64,000 bases of DNA, taken from Chloroflexota bacterium (lineage in GTDB: Bacteria; Chloroflexota; UBA11872). The notes below the pieces were generated by a model. That model worked only from the letters and a program-made list of their open reading frames with translations. It was not told the DNA's origin and did not search any database. The DNA is taken from the NCBI GenBank assembly GCA_028873795.1, contig JAPPNP010000026.1, positions 72,304 through 136,303 of the forward strand, read 5' to 3'. Position 1 is the first letter of the stretch, and every line of letters starts with the position of its first letter. Positions 8,182 through 15,911 of the stretch are shown here, piece by piece. Made by a program: the position numbers and the translations under genes.

Positions 8182-8496
8182 CTACTCCTGCAGCCGGAAC
8201 GGCGGGTACTCGTCCACGATCGAGAGGAACCACGCGCTCGTGCGCAAATTCCACCGCAGCACGCCGACCTGGAAGTCGAAGAGCCCCCGCGGATACCAGC
8301 CGGTGACGATGATGGCGACGTACCCCACCAGTTGGGCCAAGACCGCCACGATCGAAAGGAAGTACAGCACGACGATGTGCGGCAGGAGCAATAGCCCCTT
8401 GATCAGAAAGGTCAGACCGCAGAAGGCAAGCAATCGCGAGCTGCGCTCCGGATATTCCGCGGTGATGTTCACCGGATAGGGGGATGGATTGTCCAT
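8182..8496 (-). CDS. DUF4389 membrane protein
   Basis: 104 residues. The sequence fits the DUF4389 pattern: an N-terminal YPVNITAEYPERSSRL, two hydrophobic segments (about residues 24-46 and 50-66), and the conserved ending in which GWYPRGLFDFQVGVLRW is followed by DEYPPF. Role unknown; a two-helix inner-membrane protein. It is divergent from the methylase island and upstream of mutS2 on the same strand with a 76-base gap. Confidence 0.8.
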   Translation of the reverse strand: MDNPSPYPVNITAEYPERSSRLLAFCGLTFLIKGLLLLPHIVVLYFLSIVAVLAQLVGYVAIIVTGWYPRGLFDFQVGVLRWNLRTSAWFLSIVDEYPPFRLQE

Positions 8497-8881
8497 GCGT
8501 CAACCCTCGCTGCGTTGCGGTGCCTGCTCACTCGGCACGATGCTCAGCAGTCTATATTGTCGCCAGTCGTGCAGGTGCCGACGGCTGGCCGGTGCGGATT
8601 GTCCGGCTAACGCTGCAGTCCAAGCACAGCGCCGACACGATTGATAGAGTGCGGCATTGATCGCCACGAGCCTCGTATAGGCGCAGCTGACAGATCTTCA
8701 ATCCGTCCTTAGCATTCTTGCAGCCGTCTCGGGACAGCGACCCTTATTCAGCTAGTACTTCGTGTTGCGTATCCACTAACTTCAGCGATTTGACGCCAAA
8801 TTGCGGGTAATGTAAGGTTCCGCCAGAGGTCTTGGCGGATCATCTGATCTTCTTTCGTGCGTCGACTTCTCCAGTCATCAA
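8497..8881. other. AT-richer gap bordering the restriction-modification island
   Basis: 385 bases without a gene. Base composition drops visibly toward 8881 compared with the GC-rich DNA before 8500, which marks the left edge of a compositional island ending near 12446. No tRNA, integrase or direct-repeat target duplication is seen at the edge. Confidence 0.6.
8790..8818 (+). promoter_or_regulatory. Weak promoter-like element before the methylase gene
   Basis: TTGACG (8790-8795) is separated by 17 bases from TAAGGT (8813-8818). The -35 matches consensus at five of six positions, the -10 poorly. It lies 64 bases before the TTG start at 8882 and is the best candidate in the gap, but only a candidate. 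Confidence 0.25.
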
Positions 8882-10555
8882 TTGGATAACCTGGCGACAC
8901 CCGCTGCCGCCAAGAGGCTCGGCGCTTTCTACACGCCGGACGAGTTGGCCGATTGGGTTGCAAGCGAGATATTTACAGCTGCTGATTCGTCTGGTGGTCG
9001 AATAGAAAACGTTCTTGACCCTGCCTGCGGCGACGGAGCGCTATTGGGCGCCATGAGCCGATTCGCAAGCGAACCTCTAGGGTTGATTGGTATCGACATC
9101 AACCCCGCTGCTGCCGCACAATGCACTGCAAGATTCGGTTCTGCTGCCGATATTCGTTTGGGGGATGCGATAGATCCACGGTGTCGCTGGGCGGATGGGC
9201 CACTAGATGCTGTAATCGCCAATCCTCCGTGGGGTGGAGAGCTACCCCGGCATACTCAGTTCTACCGAGATAGTGGCTACAGGACCGCATATGGGCAGTT
9301 CGACATATTCGATTTATTTGTGGAACGGGCGTTGGATGTCACACGTCCGGGAGCTGTGCTGGGGTTCATCTTGCCGGAGTCAGTTCTCCAACCGGAGCAT
9401 GAGACCTTAAGGAAACTGCTATTGAATCACACCCTTATCTTGGTAGCGCGAATAGGTGAGGGAGTGTTCGGAGGAGTGTATCGGAGCACGATTGTAGTTG
9501 TATTAAGGAATGGCTCAGCGACTGCGGACCATACGGTTGCATGCCTTCAACTTACAGCCGATCAACGCAGATCGCTCGGACAAGGTGGCATGCACTTGAG
9601 TCAGTTGAAGAAACTGCATTCCCACTATGTGCCGCAGGCGCGATTTGCGGGTAATCGGCAAAGTGTGTTCAATCTCACTCAAACGGAACAGGGATACGGT
9701 GTGTTCAAGAAGTTTTCGGAAGTTCCAGCGTTTGATTGGTCTGAAAGAGTGTTTGTAGGTCGGGGTGTAGAAATAGGCAAGCGCGGAATTACAGTGTGCT
9801 GCGAGATCTGTGGAAGCCACCGCTCGGCTCCGGTAGTCCGAGAGGCTGTCCGGTGCCGATTGTGTGCGGCGGTGATCCAAGGGGATTCTCCTCGTCACGC
9901 GATCATATCAACGGAATCAGGCGGGCCTGAATGGTATCCACTAATAGTTGGAGAAGACGTGGATCGCTACTCAGCGTCTTGCCGGCGTTTCATAAAGATG
10001 GGCGTTCCTGGAATCAGGTATAAGCCGATTGATCACTTTGCAGCGAAGAAACTCTTGATTCGCAAGACTGGCGTGGGGCTCAGGACGGCTGTCGATGAGA
10101 GCGGATCTGCGACCGTTCAGACTGTCTTTTACGTGGTTACCTACTCTGAGCCGGATGGCTGGCTCTTGGACTATCTGCAAGGCGTCATAAACTCCAGGCC
10201 CATCTTAGCTTGGTATCTGAAATGGTCTGGCGAGAATCAATGGCGCTCACATCCCTACGTTACGCCGAGGGTAGTGAAAGAACTTCCAATTGCTGATCCG
10301 TTCGCTGATGACTATGTCAGTAGCATTTGCCGAGAGATCGCTACCGAGGCACGACGTGTGAGGCGCGGTGAAGCTGGTGCCGACTATCGCGTGGACGATC
10401 TAGTTTTTAGGTTATACGGACTTGACGGTGTCGGCGCATCTTGGATTAGCGATGCTTTGGCTGATACCGATGATAGTCTGGAATATTTTGTAAGAATGAA
10501 AACCTCAGCGGCTAACGGACGGGCAAGCGAAGCAGCGCCGGGAAGCTCACGCTGA
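8882..10555 (+). CDS. N6-adenine DNA methyltransferase (Eco57I/TaqI-like)
   Basis: 557 residues. The N-terminal domain is an S-adenosylmethionine-dependent gamma-type adenine methylase: RLGAFYTPDELADW, then motif I DPACGDG (Asp46 onward), then catalytic NPPW at 114-117. The middle holds an unusual zinc-ribbon, CxxC at 307/310 and 325/328, probably within the target-recognition part. The C-terminal half (VFYVVTYSEP through SHPYVTPRVVKELPI) resembles TaqI/Eco57I specificity regions. No nuclease motif is seen in it. TTG at 8882 is the only start codon after the in-frame stop at 8813. Its TGA overlaps the next ATG by one base. Composition is clearly AT-richer than the neighbours, suggesting transfer. 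Confidence 0.85.
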   Translation: MDNLATPAAAKRLGAFYTPDELADWVASEIFTAADSSGGRIENVLDPACGDGALLGAMSRFASEPLGLIGIDINPAAAAQCTARFGSAADIRLGDAIDPRCRWADGPLDAVIANPPWGGELPRHTQFYRDSGYRTAYGQFDIFDLFVERALDVTRPGAVLGFILPESVLQPEHETLRKLLLNHTLILVARIGEGVFGGVYRSTIVVVLRNGSATADHTVACLQLTADQRRSLGQGGMHLSQLKKLHSHYVPQARFAGNRQSVFNLTQTEQGYGVFKKFSEVPAFDWSERVFVGRGVEIGKRGITVCCEICGSHRSAPVVREAVRCRLCAAVIQGDSPRHAIISTESGGPEWYPLIVGEDVDRYSASCRRFIKMGVPGIRYKPIDHFAAKKLLIRKTGVGLRTAVDESGSATVQTVFYVVTYSEPDGWLLDYLQGVINSRPILAWYLKWSGENQWRSHPYVTPRVVKELPIADPFADDYVSSICREIATEARRVRRGEAGADYRVDDLVFRLYGLDGVGASWISDALADTDDSLEYFVRMKTSAANGRASEAAPGSSR

Positions 10556-11220
10556 TGGGTGAACTGGAATTTGCGGCACTTCCACCGGGCCCGTTTTCCA
10601 CAATAGTAGCTGATCCCCCATGGGACTACAGCCGAAAGCTCTCGTATGGTGGAACAAGTGGATACAGTCCGGTTCACCAGTCTCGTGGGGGGAGCCGCGG
10701 AGCTGCGAACCACTATGCGACGCTGACATTGGAACAGCTGAAAGAGCTGCCCGTAGAAGCTGTAGCTGCAGAGCGAGCGCATCTTTACCTTTGGACCACA
10801 AGTGCTTTTGTAGTAGAAGCACATGTCTTGGCGGAAGTCTGGGGATTTGCGCCGAAGGTCTTGGTCCCATGGATTAAGACCAAGGGCCAGAGCGGAAAGG
10901 CGATTGTTGAAGCTGATGGCGATATGTACGCAGGTGTGCGAATGGGTATGGGGGTGTATATACGACACTGCGCAGAGTTTATTCTGTTCTGCGTTCGTGG
11001 AAAGGCACCGACGCGGCGAAATGATGCCTTGGGTGTGATATTCGCTCCGCGTCGAGAGCATTCTGAAAAGCCCAGTGAAGCATATGAGCTTATTGAGTCT
11101 CTGTCCGTGGCCCCGCGGCTTGAGCTATTTGGCCGGTCCCCGCGCGCTGGCTATAGCGTTTGGGGTGACGAGGCGGATGGCCGTGACGAGCGACTCCAAG
11201 CATCAGGCATGGTTGTATGA
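10555..11220 (+). CDS. MT-A70 family adenine methyltransferase
   Basis: 221 residues. DPPW at 20-23 in TIVADPPWDYSRK is the MT-A70 catalytic motif; the family methylates N6 of adenine. HLYLWTTSAFVVEAHVLAEV and the C-terminal RLELFGRSPRAGYSVWGDE are also typical of bacterial MT-A70 proteins. The gene starts inside the preceding stop (TGATG) and its own stop overlaps the next start (ATGA), so the three genes form one translational unit. With the upstream enzyme this gives two adenine methylases in one operon, consistent with methylating two strands of an asymmetric site, or with one enzyme acting as a regulator. Confidence 0.85.
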   Translation: MGELEFAALPPGPFSTIVADPPWDYSRKLSYGGTSGYSPVHQSRGGSRGAANHYATLTLEQLKELPVEAVAAERAHLYLWTTSAFVVEAHVLAEVWGFAPKVLVPWIKTKGQSGKAIVEADGDMYAGVRMGMGVYIRHCAEFILFCVRGKAPTRRNDALGVIFAPRREHSEKPSEAYELIESLSVAPRLELFGRSPRAGYSVWGDEADGRDERLQASGMVV

Positions 11221-12446
11221 CGGAGACCCTGGATATGGAGATGGGAATTGTCAGGAGTGTTTTCTGGAGGAGAATAACGAAAGGCGATTTCTTCAATATT
11301 GAACGAGCTCTTGATGCTGGGCCGTCTGGAGGCGGTGGGCAGCTATACATCGATATTCCGTTGGGCGGTGGTGTGTCGCTGGAAGAGTTCGGCGAATTCT
11401 TTAGCGGAGCTCCACTGGCTCTAGACGACTCAAGGTGGCATCCGTTTCAGCTACAGGTGTATTCGGCGTCACATCCCTTGGTAGTCGCTCCTCTCACTCT
11501 GACCCCTAGGCGGGGCCAGAATCGTCGCTACCGAATCGCAAACCAAAACAGACAGGCAACGGGTGGACAGCGGCATCCTGCGTGGTCCGAAGATCGAGGA
11601 TTTCCGAAAGCTCCTGACGACGTCCGGTCTCCGTCCGATCCGCGAATGCCGGATTTGTCCTACCTGAAGGTGTTTGTTGCGCGTACTGATAGCGGGATCT
11701 TCCTTGCTGGCTTCACAGATTCCAGCTCAATACCGCAAGCTTGGCCACGCAGAGCTGGGCTTGAGGTCTTGTTCGACCCCAACGACGGTGCAAGAGCCGA
11801 CGGCGTCTTCCACATTCCGGCCGACATCCGGTTTAGCGCTGAACAACTCGCTGAAGGAAGCGCTTCACCGTCCGGAGCGACAAGGACTGCTACTGGAGAC
11901 ACTCTTGGGCAGTCTAGGGTTATCCGCCGAACTGAAGTGAGTAGTCTCCGACGTCGAGTGGGTACGGCGTCTGCACCTAGACCTCTGGATCCTCGTGCGG
12001 ATCTGGACGAAGCTGTAACCATTCAGGCTCCTCGTGCTTCAGAGGCGGAGGATTGGGTTGAATGTCGACTAAAGGAGCTCAATAGTAGTCGTGAGTTGTG
12101 GCGAATTGGAAACACCAGTCTGGAGACAATTCCCCTGGAAGATGGATACCTACCGGGTGCCGATCTTATTGTTCTCGATCCTAGAAGCGAGAGTCCAGAT
12201 CGCTTTGTCGAAGTCAAGTCAGCGAGTGGATCACTCCCGGCATCAATACGTCTCACGGCCACGGAGCTGCAGAGGGCCAAGCTATGTGCCTCAGATGGAG
12301 TTCCATACGACATCTGGGTAGTGGTCTTTGACAATACCGGCGTAACAGGATCTGTCATCGCTGGCTTCGAACGCGAGGCGGTCATGCTTACGATTGATGA
12401 CTTGGCGGGTTTGGAAATCAGGATCGCTACAAAGTCAGCAGTCTAA
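11217..12446 (+). CDS. Restriction-endonuclease-like protein with C-terminal PD-(D/E)XK domain
   Basis: 409 residues. The C-terminal third has a PD-(D/E)XK nuclease core like that of DUF3883/NO VEIN-type domains: PGADLIVLDP with Asp316, then RFVEVKSASG with Glu332 and Lys334, followed by a helix LTATELQRAKL that matches the usual Q/E-x-x-x-A pattern. The N-terminal 230 residues, beginning GIVRSVFWRRITKGDFF and including GGGGQLYIDIPLGGG, are not a domain I can name. The ATGA overlap with the MT-A70 gene indicates coupling. The most likely role is the cleavage subunit of a restriction-modification system. Its stop overlaps the convergent LON-domain gene by four bases, the right edge of the island. 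Confidence 0.7.
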   Translation: MTETLDMEMGIVRSVFWRRITKGDFFNIERALDAGPSGGGGQLYIDIPLGGGVSLEEFGEFFSGAPLALDDSRWHPFQLQVYSASHPLVVAPLTLTPRRGQNRRYRIANQNRQATGGQRHPAWSEDRGFPKAPDDVRSPSDPRMPDLSYLKVFVARTDSGIFLAGFTDSSSIPQAWPRRAGLEVLFDPNDGARADGVFHIPADIRFSAEQLAEGSASPSGATRTATGDTLGQSRVIRRTEVSSLRRRVGTASAPRPLDPRADLDEAVTIQAPRASEAEDWVECRLKELNSSRELWRIGNTSLETIPLEDGYLPGADLIVLDPRSESPDRFVEVKSASGSLPASIRLTATELQRAKLCASDGVPYDIWVVVFDNTGVTGSVIAGFEREAVMLTIDDLAGLEIRIATKSAV

Positions 12447-13075
12447 TTCAGGCGCGAGTTTTGCCGCGCGTCCAGGAGGTCGTTGAGGTCGCGCAGCAGC
12501 CGCTGCATGAGCTTGGCCTCGCGGGCCAGCAGCTCCTCGACGGTCGGCGACTCGAGCAGGTTTTGGCGCGTGCTGGCCGTGGCTGGCAGGGCGGAGGCGG
12601 TGAAGTAGGCGAACCGCTCCGGATCGCGCGGCAGCTCCTCGTGCGTCCCGAAGGCGCCTTGCAGCTCCAGCGTGAGCTGCAGCGCCTTGCGGTAGTCCTC
12701 GCGCACGCGTGCCGCCTGGGCCGCCAGCTCGCGCGGGTCCGTCACCGGCATCGCGTCCAACGTCACTGACGCCGTCAGGTGCGGCTCCTGCTGCTCGAGG
12801 GCGTCGATGCGGAAGCGCTCCTCGCCCACCGCCTCGATGTTCATGCGGCCGTCGGGCAGCGTCTCATGGCTGGTGATGCGCGCCGTGGTGCCCACGCCGT
12901 GCGGCTCCGCCGGCCCGCCAACCTCCTCGCCGGAGCGGATCAGCGCCACGCCGAACGGCCGCTCCTCGTCGATGCAGGCGCGAATCATCACCCGATACCG
13001 CGGCTCGAAGATATGCAGCGGCAGCCGCATGTGCGGAAACAACACCGTATGAAGCGGAAACAGGTCCAGCTGCAT
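12443..13075 (-). CDS. Stand-alone LON substrate-binding domain protein
   Basis: 210 residues matching the N-terminal (LAN/PUA-like) domain of Lon protease with no ATPase or protease domain. MQLDLFPLHTVLFPHMRLPL and HIFEPRYRVMI are the characteristic opening, followed by FGVALIRSGEEVGG. A helical tail (residues about 120-205) follows. Single-domain LON proteins are common in bacteria and their role is unknown. It is divergently placed to the ABC exporter genes, with 165 bases between starts. Confidence 0.85.
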   Translation of the reverse strand: MQLDLFPLHTVLFPHMRLPLHIFEPRYRVMIRACIDEERPFGVALIRSGEEVGGPAEPHGVGTTARITSHETLPDGRMNIEAVGEERFRIDALEQQEPHLTASVTLDAMPVTDPRELAAQAARVREDYRKALQLTLELQGAFGTHEELPRDPERFAYFTASALPATASTRQNLLESPTVEELLAREAKLMQRLLRDLNDLLDARQNSRLN

Positions 13076-13240
13076 AGCCGAGTTTAGTCATTGGAAACCC
13101 CCGCGCCGTATTCCACCGCCGCATGCACCCTCGGGCGCAACGGGACTGCACGGCGCGGCGGCGCAATGTAGAGTCGCCTGCGAACCAGGACATCCCTCGT
13201 CTCTTCGGAGGTTCCTCCGATTTCGTCGCTCACGCCGCCC

Positions 13241-14134
13241 GTGACGGACGCGCCGCCGATCGTCACGCAGTCGCTGTCGAAGTCCTATGGCAGCGTCCAG
13301 GCGCTGACCGATTTGTCGCTTTCCGTGGAACGCGGAGAGATCTTCGGCTTTCTGGGTCCCAACGGCGCCGGCAAGACGACCACGGCGCGGCTGCTGCTGG
13401 GCTTGATGCGGCCCACCAGCGGCTCGGCGCGCATCTTCGGCACCGACGTGCACGCCGAGGGTCCCACGGCCCGTCGCTCTGTGAGCTATCAGCCCAGCGC
13501 CGACGCGATGTACGAGTCCATGCGGGTGGCGGCCTATCTGCGAGCCTTCGCGCGCATGGGTGGCGTGCCCGTGCATCGCACCGACGAGCTCATCGAGCGG
13601 CTGGACCTCGACACGTCGCGCCGCATCAAGGCCCTCTCGACCGGCAACCGGCAGAAGGTGGCCATCGTCCGCGCGTTGCAGGCCGACGTGCCGCTCTATC
13701 TCCTGGACGAGCCCACCCGCGGTCTCGATCCACTGGTGCAGCAGGAGTTCGGTCGGATTCTGGCGGAGTATCGCGACGAGGGGCGCACCATCTTCCTGTC
13801 CACCCACATCCTGTCCGAAGCCGAGAGTCTCTGCGACCGCGTCGGCCTGCTGCGGGAGGGGCGGCTGGTTGCCGTGGAGCGCGTGGACGTGCTGACCGAA
13901 AGCCGGGTGCGGCGCTTCCACGCCCGCTTCGCGGGAGCCACGCCCACCGAGGTTGACCTGGAAGGCGCCACGGTGGTGTCGCGCACGGATGACACGATCA
14001 GCTTCGAAGTCAGCGGGTCCGTGGACCGGGTGATCAAGACGCTGGCCGGCTTCGAGGTCACCGACCTCACCGTCGACGAGCCGAGCCTCGAGGACGCGTT
14101 TCTGCGGTACTACGACCAGCAGGACCAGACGTGA
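13241..14134 (+). CDS. ABC transporter ATP-binding protein
   Basis: 297 residues. ATPase of an ABC-2 type exporter. Walker A GPNGAGKTT (about residues 44-52), Q-loop region YQPSADAMYESM, a somewhat degenerate signature LSTGNRQKVAI, Walker B YLLDEPTRGLDP, and switch histidine in FLSTHILSEAE are all present. The C-terminal ~80 residues after position 215 form the DUF4162-like accessory domain ending EPSLEDAFLRYY, common in drug, bacteriocin or lipid exporters. GTG start at 13241; its stop overlaps the permease start (GTGA). Confidence 0.92.
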   Translation: MTDAPPIVTQSLSKSYGSVQALTDLSLSVERGEIFGFLGPNGAGKTTTARLLLGLMRPTSGSARIFGTDVHAEGPTARRSVSYQPSADAMYESMRVAAYLRAFARMGGVPVHRTDELIERLDLDTSRRIKALSTGNRQKVAIVRALQADVPLYLLDEPTRGLDPLVQQEFGRILAEYRDEGRTIFLSTHILSEAESLCDRVGLLREGRLVAVERVDVLTESRVRRFHARFAGATPTEVDLEGATVVSRTDDTISFEVSGSVDRVIKTLAGFEVTDLTVDEPSLEDAFLRYYDQQDQT

Positions 14135-14949
14135 CGCTGCACCTGCTGCTCCACACCCTGCGCCATCGGCGCCTGGCGATTTTCTGGTTCACCGTGGGGC
14201 TGTTCATTCTCGCGCTCTTGGTCATGGCGCTCTGGCCGTCGTCGCGCGACCTGGACCTGGACGCGTTCCTCGAAACCATGCCCGATGCGGCGAAGGCGGC
14301 GTTTCTGGGCCGGGGCTTCGACAGCCCGGCCATCGAGCAAAGCGCCTTCCTCCAATACCTCGGCTCGCAGCTCACCACCTGGTTGCCGATACTGGCCGCC
14401 TACTACGGCATGTGGGCCGGCGGCGGCGCGATTGCCCGGGCCTACGGCCGCCACACGCTCGACGTCTTGCTGGCGCAGCCGATCACGCGCGAGCGGTTTC
14501 TGCTGACGCGGCTGGCGGCGGTGGCGCTAGGCGCGCTGGTGATCGTCGTCGGCGCGATGATCGGCCTGCTGCTGGGCGTAGCCGCCTGGGCCGGCGACAC
14601 GCCGATTCCCGCCGGCGACATCGTCCTGGTGCACGTGCAGCTGCTGCTCTTCGGCTTGGCTGCCGGGTCGATCGCCGCGGTCGTGGCCACGATCCTGCTG
14701 GAGCCGGGCCGCACCTACGGCGCGAGCGCGCTCATCGTGGTGGTGATGTACGTGCTGTTCCTGGTTGCCGAGGTGGTCGAACCGCTGGAGTGGCTGGGCT
14801 ATGTGTCGCTGTTTCACTACTGGCGGCCGTTGGAGCAGTTCTCCACCGGGGGATTTGCGTGGACGGAAGCGGTGGTGCTGGCGGCGGTCGCCGTCGTCGC
14901 CGCCGGGCTGGCGGTCGTACTATTTCGACGCCGGGACATCGTGACCTAG
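14131..14949 (+). CDS. ABC-2 type transporter permease
   Basis: 272 residues with six hydrophobic segments (starting at about residues 14, 88, 130, 165, 195 and 243) and an extracytoplasmic loop after the first, the ABC-2 permease layout. It overlaps the ATPase gene by four bases and is therefore its partner. The motif HTLDVLLAQPITRERFLLTRL after the second segment is the usual ABC-2 coupling region. Substrate unknown. The GTG at 14131 is the only start consistent with the first membrane segment. Confidence 0.9.
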   Translation: MTLHLLLHTLRHRRLAIFWFTVGLFILALLVMALWPSSRDLDLDAFLETMPDAAKAAFLGRGFDSPAIEQSAFLQYLGSQLTTWLPILAAYYGMWAGGGAIARAYGRHTLDVLLAQPITRERFLLTRLAAVALGALVIVVGAMIGLLLGVAAWAGDTPIPAGDIVLVHVQLLLFGLAAGSIAAVVATILLEPGRTYGASALIVVVMYVLFLVAEVVEPLEWLGYVSLFHYWRPLEQFSTGGFAWTEAVVLAAVAVVAAGLAVVLFRRRDIVT

Positions 14950-14958
14950 GACCTCGAC

Positions 14959-15459
14959 ATGCCGCGATCCCAAGGCTCGACGACGCTCGCGGTCGGCGAG
15001 CCTGCGCCGGACTTCGACGTCCACGTTGCGGGCGAGGGCCGGCGCACCGTGTTGCAGGACTTTGCCGGCCGCTGGCTCTACCTGGTGTTTCTGCGGCACG
15101 TCTGGTGACTGAGCTGCCATGGCTACATGGCGCGGCTCGAGGTCGAGCTGGACGAGTGGACCAAGCGGGACGTGACCGTCGCCTTCGTCTATGCGCAGCG
15201 ACTCAAGATCGTGGACGCCTTCGTCAAGCGTGAAGGCCTGCCGTTCCCGGTGCTGGCCGACCCCTCGCGGCGGATGGTCCGCGACTACGGCGTCTACGTC
15301 CGCATCAACTTCGAGTCGTGGAACATGGCGCGGCCCTCGGTGGTCCTCATCGATCCGGGCGGGATCGTGCGCGAAGTGTTCGTGGGGCGGAGTTCGCTGG
15401 AGTGGCCGGAAAGCAAGGACCTCTGGGCGCTGATGGAGCGGCACGAGGCGGCCGGCTAG
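14959..15459 (+). CDS. Redoxin/peroxiredoxin-like protein, candidate selenoprotein (Sec50)
   Basis: Reading from ATG 14959 through one in-frame TGA (15106-15108) to TAG at 15457-15459 gives 166 residues of continuous thioredoxin-fold sequence. The N-terminus, AVGEPAPDFDVHVAGEG, is the AhpC/TSA-Redoxin opening; after the TGA come the helix and strands with PFPVLADPSRRMVRDYGVY and PSVVLIDPGGIVREVF, all typical. The TGA falls exactly where the redox-active cysteine should be, in LVFLRHVW-U-LSC, a UxxC motif. A strong hairpin begins three bases after the TGA. Ten bases separate it from the ABC permease gene, so it is probably in that operon. Alternatives are a TGA nonsense mutation of a CxxC redoxin, or a sequencing error. 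No selA/B/C/D genes are in the window. Confidence 0.75.
15111..15138 (+). promoter_or_regulatory. SECIS-like stem-loop immediately after the in-frame TGA
   Basis: GAGCTGCCATG (15111-15121) pairs with CATGGCGCGGCTC (15126-15138) to form an 11-bp stem with a two-base bulge on the 3' side and a GCTA loop (15122-15125) whose first base is G. Bacterial SECIS elements lie inside the coding region just after UGA, with a G in the first two loop positions. The loop begins 14 bases past the TGA, at or slightly short of the usual spacing, so this is supportive rather than decisive. Confidence 0.5.
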
Positions 15460-15766
15460 ACGGAGACTCGCGCCGGTTGGACCGCGAGGAAGAGGTCCCG
15501 CGAACGCGGCGGATGCCGCGACGCCGGCGGTTCGCATCGCTCCCGCAGGCGGCGATGGCAGGGGATTACGCCCAACCTGCCGGAGCGACGACGCAGCCAC
15601 CGCGCGCGGGACCTCCCCACACGGCGTAGTGAGAATACCATACAAAAAGCGAACAGAGGGGCTGGGTCGCGGGCGACGCGCGGGGCTGGCGGAGGAATCC
15701 CCCATCCCGGCCCTCCCGCTCAAGGGGAAGGAGCCGGAAGGATATGGCGCTGGGCAGCGCACTGTC

Positions 15767-15850
15767 GTCACCCCGGCGAAGGCCGGGGTCCAGGGATTCG
15801 ACCCTCGGACGGGATCAACCGGACTGGATTCCGGCCTTCGCCGGAATGAC
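15767..15850. repeat. Palindromic interspersed repeat, family B (complete copy)
   Basis: GTCACCCCGGCGAAGGCCGG (15767-15786) is balanced by the reverse element ending CCGGCCTTCGCCGGAATGAC at 15831-15850. A family D-like phrase (CTCCCGCTCAAGGGGAAGGA) starts near 15714. The rest of the 15460-15911 gap holds no gene, and I see no other feature. Confidence 0.75.
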
Positions 15851-15911
15851 GAGTGCTGAACGGCAGGCGCATGTGGAGTGCCGGGTGGCGCATCGCCACC
15901 CGTAACGCCGC

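Noticed and set aside
15109-15459. A free-standing redoxin fragment starting at ATG 15127
   Set aside because: Starting there removes the first strand and active site of the fold; reading through the TGA gives a complete redoxin.
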